From NCBI RefSeq assembly GCF_001922985.1, contig NZ_MRUH01000022.1, positions 310,001 through 374,000 on the forward strand: a DNA stretch of 64,000 nt. The letters are read 5' to 3'. Of the stretch, positions 9,964-19,240 are shown in pieces. Each line of letters begins with the position of its first letter. Position 1 is the first letter of the stretch. Under the pieces are notes generated by a model, which was not told the origin of the DNA, did not search any database, and saw nothing but the letters and a program-made list of their open reading frames with translations. The stretch comes from Teredinibacter waterburyi. GTDB lineage: Bacteria; Pseudomonadota; Gammaproteobacteria; Pseudomonadales; Cellvibrionaceae. Both the position numbers and the translations under genes were made by a program.

Positions 9964-9990
9964 CAGATGTGAACCGTTGGTTCACATCTG
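9964..9990. promoter_or_regulatory. Perfect 12-bp inverted repeat between rseP and bamA
   Basis: CAGATGTGAACC (9964-9975), GTT, GGTTCACATCTG (9979-9990). The arms are fully complementary. No T run follows, so it is not a standard intrinsic terminator. It could be an mRNA stem-loop that sets the rseP/bamA expression ratio or a dimeric regulator site. Confidence 0.6.
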
Positions 9991-10029
9991 ATAACTAAAA
10001 GAAGATTTTGATTGAACTCCTTAATTAAT

Positions 10030-12717
10030 ATGAAGCGATTGTGTGTATTTGTGGCGCTGAGCCTCTCTTTTTTGTCGGCGTCATCATGGGCGGTGCAGTT
10101 TAGAGTAAGTGATATTCGGCTGGAAGGTTTGCAGCGTGTGTCTGCCAGCCCAGTGTTTGCCGCCTTGCCCGTTCGGGTTGGTGAAGATGTCGATAGCGAA
10201 GATGTACGCGATATTATCGGCGCGCTTTTCGATACGGGCTTCTTTTCGAATGTTCAGGTTGCACGTGAAGACGACGTTTTAATTATTGTGCTGCAAGAGC
10301 GCCCCTCAATTAAGAAAATTGAATTAGAGGGAAACAAAGCGATTAAGACCGAACAGCTTACCGATGTTCTCGATGATAATGACTTGCGCGAAGGTGAGAT
10401 TCTGCAAAGCGATGTTTTGCAAAATATTACCCGCGAGCTTGAGCGTCAGTATGTGGCGCGTGCGCGTTATGGCGCATCGGTAGAAGCTAAGATAGAAGAA
10501 TTGCCGAACAATATGGTCAACATCCAAATCTTGGTAGACGAGGGCGATTCGGCAAAAATTAAACACCTTAATATCGTTGGTAACGAGATCTTCAGCGAGA
10601 AGGAGTTACTGCAGCAATTCGAATTAACATCAACAAGATGGAATTCTTTTTTCACTAGTTCAGACAAATACGCACGTGAAAAACTTACCGGCGATATAGA
10701 AAAGCTTGAGTCATTTTACCTCGATAGAGGCTATTTAGATTTCGAAGTGCAATCAACACAGGTTTCCATTAGTCCTAACAAGGAACAGGTGTTCATCACT
10801 ATCAATATTAGTGAGGGCGAGGTTTATAAAATAAAGTCCGTCGACATCGCCGGAGACCCTGTTGTCCCAGAATCACAAATTAAGCGTTTAGTTTTGTTGC
10901 GCGAGGGCTCGACCTTCTCACAGCAGTTGATGACCGATTCAACTGAATACATCACTACCATGATGGGTAATGCGGGCTACACCAACGCCAAGGTTGAAGG
11001 TATTCCAAAGAAAAACCCAGAAGACAAAACCGTCGACCTGACAATTTTTGTCGACCCAGGTATGCGTGTTTATGTTCGTCGCATTGAGTTTCGCGGTAAT
11101 ACAAAAACCAATGACGATGTGCTGCGCCGCGAAATGCGTCAGTTCGAAGGTGCTTCTGCATCAAATGCCCAGATTGAAGGCTCCAAAGTGCGTTTAGAGC
11201 GGCTTGAGTACTTCAAGGAAGTGGCCGTTGAAACGAAAGATGTGCCCGGGACAGAAGACCTTATCGATGTCGAGTACACCGTCGAAGAGCAGCCTTCTAG
11301 TACGATTCAGGGCAGCGTCGGCTATGCACAATACACCGGTTTAAATCTTGGTGTGAATGTACAGTTTAATAACTGGCTGGGTAGTGGTAAGCGCCTGCAG
11401 TTGGGTGTTACCGATAATAAATATCAGACGCTATATAGCTTTGGTTACAGCGACCCTTACTTCACCCCTGATGGGGTTAGTCGCGGCTTTGATGCCTACT
11501 ACCGAACCCGAGATTACTCGAAGATTAACGTAACTAGTTATAGTACCGATGCCTACGGTGCGAATATGACCTTTGGTTATCCCATATCTGAAGTGTCGCG
11601 AATTGGCTTTGGTATGGGCTATATCCACCAAGAAATTCGCACTGGGATTTACGCACCGCAAGAAATTGCCGGCAGCCCAAAACTGACCAATAACAGCGGT
11701 TTTAACTATATCAGTCAATCCGATTGGGAAGATGTCTCTAGCCAATACCAGTCTACTGGTGGGATCCCGTTTGTGGGCGGCCAATATCAAGAATTCCAAC
11801 TTGAAAACTATTTGGTGACTGAAGAGCAGTTGCTAGAGAGTGTTCCTGGCTTTATTGATAAATATGGCGACGCTTACGATAGCGTTACCTTGAATTTTAA
11901 CTGGTCTCGTTCGACTCTAAACCGCGGTATTATGGCGACGCGCGGTAACCAGCAAACCTTGTCCTTGGAGACAACGGTACCCGGTAGTGAAATGGAGTAC
12001 TACAAGGCCTCTTACCACGGTCAAATGTTCTTCCCTTTGATTGGTGATTTTACTCTGCGGCTGCGAACTCGATTGGGTTATGGTAACGGTTATGGCGACA
12101 TGACAGAGTTACCTTTCTTTGAGAACTATTACGCAGGTGGTTTTGGCTCTGTGCGTGGGTTTCGTCGCTCTACTTTGGGGCCGCGCGGGACGCCAGCGAC
12201 TCAGTACCAAACCGTGTCTTCAAATGGTGTAAGTACCGCAACGGGTTGGGCGGATGTAAATCGCGATGGGGTTGTGCAGTCTAGCGAAGTCTCAGGCGTA
12301 AATGCTTACATTGCTTGTGAGGATCCGGGTACCGCATTTATTGCTTCTCAATACACCGCAATTTGTGAACCAGGTAAATTAATAGCCTCGAACGTCGGTT
12401 ACGCATCCGTTATTGGTGGTAACATCCTCACCACTTTTACGGCTGAAGTTATTTTACCCTTACCCTTCGTAGAAGATTCGCGTTCTATGCAGGCGGTCGC
12501 ATTCGTGGATGCTGGGAATGTATTCTCTGACTATTGCGGCTCTGGCCAGCGCAATTGTGCTTCTTTTGATGTCGGCGAATTGAGTTCATCTGCAGGTGTT
12601 GGCTTCACTTGGATTTCTGCCTTTGGGCCAATGACCTTTAGTTATTCTGTTCCGCTAAACAAAGGGTTATACGATGAAACAGAGAAGTTCCAGTTCTCTT
12701 TTGGTGCTGGATTTTAA
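10030..12717 (+). CDS. bamA: Outer membrane protein assembly factor BamA
   Basis: Central Omp85 subunit of the BAM complex that folds beta-barrels into the outer membrane. About 895 residues: signal peptide (MKRLCVFVALSLSFLSASSWA), five POTRA domains (roughly 23-420) and a 16-strand barrel. The conserved loop-6 motif VRGF is followed by an extra segment that contains an EF-hand-type loop, DVNRDGVVQSSE (residues 742-753), and a nearby Cys pair. An in-frame TTG at 10012 has a better-placed GAAG Shine-Dalgarno and would add six residues; the start is therefore uncertain. It precedes skp, as in most gammaproteobacteria. Confidence 0.96.
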   Translation: MKRLCVFVALSLSFLSASSWAVQFRVSDIRLEGLQRVSASPVFAALPVRVGEDVDSEDVRDIIGALFDTGFFSNVQVAREDDVLIIVLQERPSIKKIELEGNKAIKTEQLTDVLDDNDLREGEILQSDVLQNITRELERQYVARARYGASVEAKIEELPNNMVNIQILVDEGDSAKIKHLNIVGNEIFSEKELLQQFELTSTRWNSFFTSSDKYAREKLTGDIEKLESFYLDRGYLDFEVQSTQVSISPNKEQVFITINISEGEVYKIKSVDIAGDPVVPESQIKRLVLLREGSTFSQQLMTDSTEYITTMMGNAGYTNAKVEGIPKKNPEDKTVDLTIFVDPGMRVYVRRIEFRGNTKTNDDVLRREMRQFEGASASNAQIEGSKVRLERLEYFKEVAVETKDVPGTEDLIDVEYTVEEQPSSTIQGSVGYAQYTGLNLGVNVQFNNWLGSGKRLQLGVTDNKYQTLYSFGYSDPYFTPDGVSRGFDAYYRTRDYSKINVTSYSTDAYGANMTFGYPISEVSRIGFGMGYIHQEIRTGIYAPQEIAGSPKLTNNSGFNYISQSDWEDVSSQYQSTGGIPFVGGQYQEFQLENYLVTEEQLLESVPGFIDKYGDAYDSVTLNFNWSRSTLNRGIMATRGNQQTLSLETTVPGSEMEYYKASYHGQMFFPLIGDFTLRLRTRLGYGNGYGDMTELPFFENYYAGGFGSVRGFRRSTLGPRGTPATQYQTVSSNGVSTATGWADVNRDGVVQSSEVSGVNAYIACEDPGTAFIASQYTAICEPGKLIASNVGYASVIGGNILTTFTAEVILPLPFVEDSRSMQAVAFVDAGNVFSDYCGSGQRNCASFDVGELSSSAGVGFTWISAFGPMTFSYSVPLNKGLYDETEKFQFSFGAGF

Positions 12718-12755
12718 TAGCGAATTAATTATTTAGAATAAGTGAGATAGGTAAC

Positions 12756-13259
12756 ATGTTGAATAAAATTATTATTGCTTTTGCTCTTAGCTTGTCCGCG
12801 ATGACCGCTGCGGCAGGAAAAATCGCCATCTGTGACCCGCAAGCGGCGGTTATGCAGACTGAATATTTCGCCAAGGCGTACGAAGCCTTAAAAGCGCGCG
12901 GAGACTATTCGCAAATGTTGGCTCAAGTCGAAAGCCTACAGGCTGATATGCAGGCGCTAGCCAAAGAAGCTGAAACTAAAGGTATGACTTGGGGCCAAGA
13001 GCAGCAGCTGAATCACCGTAAAAAAGTTGAGTACGTGCGCGCTGATCTTGAGTTGGCCGTTAAAAAAGTTCAGTCTGAGAACAACGCCTTTCAATCCAAG
13101 GTCATGCAAGAGCTGCAGCCTAAGCTAGAAAAAGTGATGCAGAAGATCGTTGATTCCGAGTCAATTGACATGGTATTGCGCCCTCAGTCTGTGTTTTACG
13201 CTGCGCCTGATACTGATATTACCGCTAAAATTACCGCGGCTTTAAACAAAGCTAAGTAA
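12756..13259 (+). CDS. skp: Periplasmic chaperone Skp/OmpH
   Basis: Trimeric jellyfish-shaped holdase that carries unfolded outer-membrane proteins to BamA. The 167 residues comprise a signal peptide (MLNKIIIAFALSLSAMTAAAG), the short beta-core segment KIAICDPQAAVMQTEYF, a long charged helical region (about 40-135) that forms the tentacles, and a C-terminal strand ending in FYAAPDTDIT. It lies 38 bases after bamA and is followed by a strong terminator. Confidence 0.9.
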   Translation: MLNKIIIAFALSLSAMTAAAGKIAICDPQAAVMQTEYFAKAYEALKARGDYSQMLAQVESLQADMQALAKEAETKGMTWGQEQQLNHRKKVEYVRADLELAVKKVQSENNAFQSKVMQELQPKLEKVMQKIVDSESIDMVLRPQSVFYAAPDTDITAKITAALNKAK

Positions 13260-13276
13260 GTTCGTTTTGTTCGCGT

Positions 13277-13313
13277 CCTAGGCAGTGTTTGCTGCCTAGG
13301 CGTTTTTGTTTTT
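13277..13313 (+). terminator. Rho-independent terminator after skp
   Basis: CCTAGGCAG (13277-13285), a TGTTTG loop, CTGCCTAGG (13292-13300), then CGTTTTTGTTTTT. It separates bamA-skp from lpxD-fabZ-lpxA-lpxB-rnhB, at least partially. Confidence 0.9.
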
Positions 13314-13378
13314 GAGCACACCTTTTTTGTACGTCCCCTCAAATTGATTTTGCTCTCAGCAGTGGAGGCCCGCGGCAT

Positions 13379-14407
13379 ATGCAAGGTTCAACCTTTAATC
13401 TGCAACAGTTAGCCGAACACTTGGCCTGCGAGTTTGTTGGCGATGCCAGCTACGAGGTAAATGCTGTTGCCCCCGTTGAAGTGGCAACTCGCTCCGATCT
13501 AACCTTCGTAGCGCAAGAGCGGTTATTAAAACTGTTGGCAGAATGTAATGCGGGCATAGTGCTGTTAAACCCCGCTCACGAGTCAGATTTCTCTGGCAAT
13601 AAGTTACTCGTTACAGACCCTTACCTTGCTTACGCTAAGTTAAGTAAGTTGTTTGATATGCGTGTCGCTCGTAATCAAGGTGTACACCCCTCCGCAGTTG
13701 TAAGCAGCAGTGCAAAAATTGCCCCTACGGCAGCGGTTTCGGCCAATTGTGTGGTTGGCGATAATGTCGAGATCGGAGAGAACACTGAACTTTATCCGGG
13801 CTGTGTTATCGGTGATGGTGTTGTCATTGGGGCCCGTTGTTTGCTTCATGCCAACGTTACCCTCTACGCTGACGTTATTCTGGGTAACGACGTTATTATT
13901 CACAGTGCAACAGTGATTGGTTCGGATGGCTTTGGGTTTTCTCCATCGAAAGACGGTTGGATCAAAATTCACCAACTTGGACGTGTACGCATAGGCAATC
14001 GTGTAGAGATTGGTGCGAACACTGCAATTGATCGAGGTGCACTTACCGATACTGAAATTGGTGATGGTGTTATTATCGACAACCAAGTCCATTTGGCGCA
14101 CGGCGTTAAGGTCGGGCGTAACACGGCTATCGCTGGATGTGTGGGTGTCGCGGGCAGCACCGTTATTGGTGAGAATTGCACTATTGCCGGCATGGTCGCG
14201 ATTAATGGCCATATTTCTATAGCAGACAATACCCATTTTAACGGCGGAACCGTCGTTACCAAAGGCAATACCGAAGCGGGTGTTTTTGCATCGACCACGC
14301 CGCTGCAAGATGTACGCTCGTGGCGAAAAAATTCAGTGCGCTATACGCAGCTTGACGAAATGGCATCGCGTATCCGCAAACTTGAGAAAGCGTTGGAAAA
14401 ATTATAA
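13379..14407 (+). CDS. lpxD: UDP-3-O-(3-hydroxyacyl)glucosamine N-acyltransferase
   Basis: Adds the second hydroxyacyl chain to UDP-acyl-glucosamine in lipid A synthesis. It has 342 residues: an N-terminal uridine-binding domain (about 1-100), then a left-handed beta helix of hexapeptide repeats with the catalytic His region DNQVHLAHGVKVG, and a C-terminal helix. GGAGG precedes the ATG. First gene of the lpxD-fabZ-lpxA-lpxB group. Confidence 0.97.
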   Translation: MQGSTFNLQQLAEHLACEFVGDASYEVNAVAPVEVATRSDLTFVAQERLLKLLAECNAGIVLLNPAHESDFSGNKLLVTDPYLAYAKLSKLFDMRVARNQGVHPSAVVSSSAKIAPTAAVSANCVVGDNVEIGENTELYPGCVIGDGVVIGARCLLHANVTLYADVILGNDVIIHSATVIGSDGFGFSPSKDGWIKIHQLGRVRIGNRVEIGANTAIDRGALTDTEIGDGVIIDNQVHLAHGVKVGRNTAIAGCVGVAGSTVIGENCTIAGMVAINGHISIADNTHFNGGTVVTKGNTEAGVFASTTPLQDVRSWRKNSVRYTQLDEMASRIRKLEKALEKL

Positions 14408-14462
14408 TTCTTTAAACAAGACATCGGGGCGAACTGTCGCCGCGACACTAAGGGCACGTTTT

Positions 14463-14903
14463 ATGTTGGACATCCTTGAAATTCGGAAATACCTCCCGCA
14501 CCGCTATCCGTTTCTGTTAATCGACCGAGTGGTGGAATTAAAGGAAGGCGAATCGATTGTCGCTTACAAGAATATCACCTATAACGAAGAGGTGTTCCAA
14601 GGGCACTTTCCGCACTTTCCTGTTTTCCCTGGGGTGATGCTGATCGAAGCAATGGCTCAGGCATGTGGCGTTTTAGGTTTTAAAACCATGGATAAAACCC
14701 CTGATGACGGCTCGATATATTTGTTTGCGGGTATTGACGATGTGCGTTTCAAGCGCCAAGTTGTACCGGGTGACCGCGTGTTTTTTGAAGCTAAAATAGT
14801 CTCGGTTAAACGCGGTATTTGGAAGTTTGATTGTCAAGCGAAAGTCGACGATCAGTTGGTGACTCGCGCTGTTATTATGTGTGCAGATCGCGCTGTTGGC
14901 TAA
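14463..14903 (+). CDS. fabZ: 3-hydroxyacyl-[ACP] dehydratase FabZ
   Basis: Dehydrates beta-hydroxyacyl-ACP in fatty acid elongation and competes with LpxA/LpxD for hydroxyacyl-ACP. It has 146 residues and starts at the ATG matching the family N-terminus MLDILEIRKYLPHRYPFLL. The catalytic pair is His48 in FQGHFP and Glu62 in MLIEAMAQ, positions equivalent to those of Pseudomonas FabZ. The frame is open 61 codons further upstream, but that stretch overlaps lpxD and is not FabZ-like. Confidence 0.97.
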   Translation: MLDILEIRKYLPHRYPFLLIDRVVELKEGESIVAYKNITYNEEVFQGHFPHFPVFPGVMLIEAMAQACGVLGFKTMDKTPDDGSIYLFAGIDDVRFKRQVVPGDRVFFEAKIVSVKRGIWKFDCQAKVDDQLVTRAVIMCADRAVG

Positions 14904-14969
14904 TACCCGTTATTCAGGCGCGTTACTCAGGTCTAGTTTTTTTAGCCTACTTTTTGTCGGTAGAGGTTT

Positions 14970-15752
14970 ATGACAAATCCTTCAATTCATGCAACGGCTA
15001 TTATCGATCCTTCTGCAGATATTGCTGAGGATGTAGAAATTGGCCCCTGGACGCTAATTGGCCCCGATGTGAAAATTGGCGCGGGTACCAAAATCGCGTC
15101 TCACGTCGTGATTAAGGGCCCCACCGAGATAGGTTGTAATAACCGTATCTATCAATTTTCCAGCGTTGGTGAAGATACCCCTGACTTAAAATATAAGGGC
15201 GAGCAAACGCGCTTAGTTATTGGCGATAACAATATTATTCGCGAGTGCGTAACCTTGCACCGAGGTACTGTTCAAGATCGCTCAGAGACGACTATTGGTA
15301 ATAATAATTTGCTAATGGCTTATGTCCATGTTGGACATGATAGTGTTATTGGCAACCATACAATTTTGGTTAATAACGCCTCTTTGGCGGGGCATGTGGT
15401 GGTCGATGATTGGGCGATCCTGGGTGGCTTTACTCTAGTTCATCAATATTGCCGTATTGGTGCACATTGTTTTACTGGTATGGGCAGTGCGATTGGCAAG
15501 GATGTTCCAGCCTATACCATGGTGACGGGAGCGCCGGCAGCGGCCCGTAGCATTAACAGCGAAGGTTTGAAACGGCGCGGTTTTACTAAAGACGAGATCG
15601 CAATGATTCAGAAGGCTTACAAGCTCATTTATCGCCGTGGCTTAACCGTTGATGAAGCCGTTTTAGAGCTAAAAGCATCACTTGCAGACTACCCCTGTTT
15701 ACAGCCACTGGTTGATTCGCTCGAACTCTCATCTCGCGGCATCGTGCGCTAA
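14970..15752 (+). CDS. lpxA: UDP-N-acetylglucosamine acyltransferase
   Basis: First step of lipid A synthesis: transfers 3-hydroxyacyl from ACP to the 3-OH of UDP-GlcNAc. It has 260 residues with a hexapeptide-repeat beta helix and the catalytic His123 in YVHVGHDS. Met171 (HCFTGMGSAIG) lies 48 residues after the catalytic His, exactly where the acyl-chain ruler residue sits (Gly173 in E. coli, C14; Met169 in P. aeruginosa, C10). A C10 hydroxyacyl donor is therefore inferred. Its stop overlaps the lpxB start by one base (TAATG). Confidence 0.97.
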   Translation: MTNPSIHATAIIDPSADIAEDVEIGPWTLIGPDVKIGAGTKIASHVVIKGPTEIGCNNRIYQFSSVGEDTPDLKYKGEQTRLVIGDNNIIRECVTLHRGTVQDRSETTIGNNNLLMAYVHVGHDSVIGNHTILVNNASLAGHVVVDDWAILGGFTLVHQYCRIGAHCFTGMGSAIGKDVPAYTMVTGAPAAARSINSEGLKRRGFTKDEIAMIQKAYKLIYRRGLTVDEAVLELKASLADYPCLQPLVDSLELSSRGIVR

Positions 15753-16951
15753 TGAGTCGTGTAGAACATAAGTTAATTCGAAATCCAAAACGTATCGCGA
15801 TCGTAGTGGGAGAAGCATCGGGTGATATTTTAGGTGCTGGACTTGTTGCGCAGTTAAAAAAGCAATTTCCGCAGTGTCGCTTCGAGGGGATTGGTGGTCC
15901 GAGGATGCTTGAACAGGGATTTATTTCTCATTTCCCCATGGATCGACTTGCGGTTATGGGCTTGTGGGAGCCGCTTAAGCGCCTGCCTGAGTTGCTGCGA
16001 ATTAGACGTTGGTTAAAACAGACCTATTTGTCCAATCCTCCAGATATCTTTATCGGAATCGATGCACCTGATTTCAATCTTTCCCTAGAAGAGTCACTAC
16101 GCAAGCAAGGTGTGTTAACCGCACATTACGTTAGCCCTTCGGTGTGGGCATGGCGTCAGGGCCGCGTTAAGAAAATCGCGCGGGCGGTTGATTTGATGTT
16201 AACCCTGTTCCCGTTTGAAGCTGAGTTTTATCGCGCTCATGCGGTCAAGGTCATTTGTGTCGGCCATACGCTTGCAGACCAAATTCCTTTGCAGCCTAAT
16301 CACCAGCTTGCGCGCGAACAGCTCGGTGCCATTTCTCCAGACGACCCTTGTATAGCTTTGTTACCCGGTAGCCGCGCTTCTGAAGTGCGCTATTTAACGC
16401 CGATATTTTTGGATGCCGCACGTATATGCCTGCAGGCCATGCCAACGCTTAAGTTTGTTATCCCAGCGGCCAATGCTATGCGCGAAAAAGAGATTAATCG
16501 GCAGTTGGCATCGTACCCAGACTTACCCGTGACCTTGGTTTACGGCAATTCTCATCGAGTGATGGCGGCAGCGGATGCAGTACTTATGGCATCGGGTACG
16601 ACTACCCTAGAAGCTCTGTTGTTAAAGCGGCCGATGGTTATCGCGTACCGCATGGCAGGTTTTTCTTACAGTATTTTAAAGCGTTTAGTTAAATCTAAAT
16701 TTATTGGTTTACCGAACTTACTGGCTGGTCGAATGCTCGTGCCAGAATTTATTCAAAACGAAGCGACAGCCGATAAACTCGCAACGGCGCTGTTACGTTA
16801 TTTTAACGAACCGCAGCTCGCTGCAGACTTACAAAGTAGCTATCTGGATATTCATAACAGTCTGCGTTTGGACGCCGATTGTGCTGCCACCCAAGCACTA
16901 ACGGATCTACTTGCCGATCGCCAAGCTAGCGAAGCAGAGGTTGAGTCGTGA
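15752..16951 (+). CDS. lpxB: Lipid-A-disaccharide synthase
   Basis: Joins UDP-diacylglucosamine and lipid X into the beta-1,6 disaccharide of lipid A at the inner face of the inner membrane. It has 399 residues with GT-B fold hallmarks: [12 protein letters not shown] near the N-terminus, [32 protein letters not shown] and [14 protein letters not shown], and the nucleotide-sugar site [11 protein letters not shown]. It is coupled at both ends: TAATG overlap with lpxA and GTGA overlap with rnhB. Confidence 0.97.
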   Translation: MSRVEHKLIRNPKRIAIVVGEASGDILGAGLVAQLKKQFPQCRFEGIGGPRMLEQGFISHFPMDRLAVMGLWEPLKRLPELLRIRRWLKQTYLSNPPDIFIGIDAPDFNLSLEESLRKQGVLTAHYVSPSVWAWRQGRVKKIARAVDLMLTLFPFEAEFYRAHAVKVICVGHTLADQIPLQPNHQLAREQLGAISPDDPCIALLPGSRASEVRYLTPIFLDAARICLQAMPTLKFVIPAANAMREKEINRQLASYPDLPVTLVYGNSHRVMAAADAVLMASGTTTLEALLLKRPMVIAYRMAGFSYSILKRLVKSKFIGLPNLLAGRMLVPEFIQNEATADKLATALLRYFNEPQLAADLQSSYLDIHNSLRLDADCAATQALTDLLADRQASEAEVES

Positions 16952-17541
16952 CAGACAAATTGGAATACGGCGCTGGTTATACTTGGGTTGCTGGCGTAGA
17001 CGAAGTTGGTCGCGGGCCCTTAGCTGGAGATGTTGTTGCCGCCGCGGTCATATTGAAGCCATCTCACGGTATTGTCGGCTTGGCGGATTCAAAGAAACTA
17101 AGTGAAAAAAAGCGCGATCGTTTGTTTGATGAAATTCGCGCAAAGGCGGTGTGTTTTTCGGTTGCGCGAGCCTCGGTTGCTGAAATAGACGAGCTTAATA
17201 TTTTGCAGGCGAGCTTGTTGGCTATGAAGCGTGCGGTCGAGGGTTTGGATCAGTCGCCCGATTATGTGTTGGTCGACGGAAATCGCTTGCCGAAATGGGC
17301 ATATCACGGCGAAGCCGTGGTGAAAGGGGATAGCAAGGTGGAGTCTATTAGCGCCGCCTCTATTCTTGCCAAGGTGACTCGTGATCGCGAGATGACCGAG
17401 CTTGATCGCCTCTATCCTGGTTACGGGCTCGCTCAGCATAAAGGCTACCCAACCAAACTTCATATGGAAGCCCTCCAGCAGCTTGGCGTCAGCGTCATTC
17501 ATCGACGCTCTTTCGGGCCGGTTAAAGCGCTCCTTGACTAG
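16948..17541 (+). CDS. rnhB: Ribonuclease HII
   Basis: Degrades RNA of RNA-DNA hybrids and nicks at misincorporated ribonucleotides. It has 197 residues; the acidic catalytic set is visible in [15 protein letters not shown] (Asp18, Glu19), LVDGN and the C-terminal half, together with [21 protein letters not shown]. It starts with GTG overlapping the lpxB stop by four bases (GTGA). It closes the lpx cluster, as in many proteobacteria. Confidence 0.96.
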   Translation: MTDKLEYGAGYTWVAGVDEVGRGPLAGDVVAAAVILKPSHGIVGLADSKKLSEKKRDRLFDEIRAKAVCFSVARASVAEIDELNILQASLLAMKRAVEGLDQSPDYVLVDGNRLPKWAYHGEAVVKGDSKVESISAASILAKVTRDREMTELDRLYPGYGLAQHKGYPTKLHMEALQQLGVSVIHRRSFGPVKALLD

Positions 17542-17793
17542 GTAGTGCTTTGGCACAGCTTTTCTTATCCCTTAATTTTTTAGCCTGCCATCTGTCGTTT
17601 AACTCCTCCAAAATCACAACTTGTGCAAGCCTAGGCGCCAACTTTTACCGCTATCCAGCAATGTCTCTCCGTATGAGCTATATAATCAGTGGTACCTTGT
17701 AATTTCACCGTTTCTAGTGCGACGTTGATATAGAGAGTGGTGAAAATATACGGGCCTATTTTCTCTATAGCTTGAGTTATCGGAGACAGCAAT

Positions 17794-18213
17794 ATGCGGC
17801 ACTTCATTCGTCACCCGTCTGATATCCCGATACGATTTTACCTAGAAGATCACGTCAATAACGACCACATAGTGAATGCGGAAAGTCTACGCGATGTTGG
17901 GCGAGGGGGCCTCTGCTTTGTATCGGCGCATCCACTTGCTCGGGGTACATCCATCCATATTGAAATTCCGGTTGAAACCCCGCCTTACGGAGCTGATGGT
18001 ACGGTAGCGTGGTGTCGGCGCGAGGGTGATCACTTCACCATTGGCGTTCAGTTTAATGAGCCCGCCATTCAATATAGTTTGCGAATGGTGGAGCAGGTCT
18101 GCCATATAGAGCACTATCGCTCTCACGTTCAGCGCGCCGAAGGGCGAGATATTTCTAGTGAAGAAGCGGCATCGGAATGGGTAGAAAAATATGCCGCGGG
18201 ATTCCCGAACTAA
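17794..18213 (+). CDS. PilZ-domain protein (probable c-di-GMP receptor)
   Basis: Small cytoplasmic protein of 139 residues made largely of one PilZ domain, the receptor fold for cyclic di-GMP. The N-terminal RxxxR motif is present (R2-H-F-I-R6). The second motif, usually (D/N)xSxxG, reads DVGRGG, with Gly in place of Ser, so binding is likely but not certain. It lies alone after 252 bases without a gene, in which a TATAAT (17681-17686) and a 7-bp inverted repeat (17703-17709/17739-17745) are the only marks. Its end overlaps the convergent downstream gene by four bases. Target unknown. Confidence 0.8.
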   Translation: MRHFIRHPSDIPIRFYLEDHVNNDHIVNAESLRDVGRGGLCFVSAHPLARGTSIHIEIPVETPPYGADGTVAWCRREGDHFTIGVQFNEPAIQYSLRMVEQVCHIEHYRSHVQRAEGRDISSEEAASEWVEKYAAGFPN

Positions 18214-18746
18214 GCCGCCAACAACTTATCGTATCGGCGGCTTAGGATATCGTAAAACTGTTCCCTCAATTGCATGATCGACTGTTTCAAATCAGCAATT
18301 TCCTGTTCAGTGATGTCTTCTCGGCCGATATAAACTTGTTTGCGAAATAAAGCTATTCGCGCCGCGTAAAGTCGCAAAGTCTTCTCCATTGTTTTCTCTC
18401 CCAGCATCAACAAGCGCGCTTCTGCGTCAGACAGCTTTTCGAACTCATTAACTAGCTCGGCGTTAACGCGCTCTAGCTCGTGTTTGCGAACGGCCGGCCA
18501 GCGTTTACCGAAACGCGTGGATTCAATTACGAGTGACGAATATTTGGCGAAGCTATGGTTGACGTGGCCCACGTCGGCAGAGATTTGCTCTAGCAAGCTA
18601 ATACGCCGATTGACTGTGGCGTTCTGTTGCTCACCGAATCGCTCTTTCCATTGGCGGCCCAGCCAGAAGCAGCCTATAGCAACAGCCGCCCCAAAGCCCA
18701 TCTTTAAGCTCGTGTCAAAAAATAACCAAAGATTTTCCGATAACAT
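18210..18746 (-). CDS. Uncharacterised single-span membrane protein with helical cytoplasmic part
   Basis: I do not recognise the family with confidence. From ATG 18746 it has 178 residues: one N-terminal membrane segment (LWLFFDTSLKMGFGAAVAIG), then a charged, strongly helical region rich in Glu, Arg and Leu to the C-terminus with no cysteine. A TTG at 18767 would add seven residues. It is transcribed convergently to the PilZ gene and overlaps it by four bases. No enzymatic motif was seen. Confidence 0.7.
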   Translation of the reverse strand: MLSENLWLFFDTSLKMGFGAAVAIGCFWLGRQWKERFGEQQNATVNRRISLLEQISADVGHVNHSFAKYSSLVIESTRFGKRWPAVRKHELERVNAELVNEFEKLSDAEARLLMLGEKTMEKTLRLYAARIALFRKQVYIGREDITEQEIADLKQSIMQLREQFYDILSRRYDKLLAA

Positions 18747-18866
18747 AGGTATAGTCCCGCTAGTCAAATATTTGACAAAGTTTGTTCATGTACAGGACTT
18801 TTGCAAGTTTCGAACCAAATATTTATGGTGTTAGATAGGCGATTAGCTAGTGGTAAATTAGCTAGT

Positions 18867-19187
18867 TTAGCCGCCCGAGAGTTTTACCTGAAAGCCTTCT
18901 GTCTTGAGATAGTCGGCTAGTTTTTGACGGTGGTCGCCTTGAATTTCGACACTGCCGCCTTTTGCTGTACCGCCAGTTCCACAAAGCTGCTTAAGCTTCT
19001 TCGCCTCAGCTTTAAGCGCTTGTTCGTCGAGAAGAAAGCCGTCGATGACGGTAACCCCTTTACCATTCCGACCTTTAGTTTCACGCCTAATCCGTAAAAT
19101 GCCGTCGCCTTCGGGTTTTTGGGGGGCGGTGGTTTCCTTAATTCGACCCTTATCTGTCGAATAGACAAGGCGATTGTTATCTTTCAT
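18867..19187 (-). CDS. yciH: YciH, SUI1/eIF1-like translation factor
   Basis: Bacterial homologue of eukaryotic eIF1, thought to influence fidelity of translation initiation and to bind 30S subunits. It has 106 residues; the SUI1 domain (about 28-106) shows RIRRETKGRNGKGVTVIDGF, the CGTGG stretch and the C-terminal VEIQGDHRQKLADYLKTEGF. GGAG lies before the ATG. It stands alone, divergent from the K+ channel gene. Confidence 0.92.
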   Translation of the reverse strand: MKDNNRLVYSTDKGRIKETTAPQKPEGDGILRIRRETKGRNGKGVTVIDGFLLDEQALKAEAKKLKQLCGTGGTAKGGSVEIQGDHRQKLADYLKTEGFQVKLSGG

Positions 19188-19240
19188 TTGTGTGCTCCAG
19201 CGTACGTTTTATACTTGGCCTAGGTATACTGGCTATATTA

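Noticed and set aside
9964-9990. TGTGA...TCACA inside the rseP-bamA palindrome as a CRP site
   Set aside because: The half-sites are nine bases apart instead of six.
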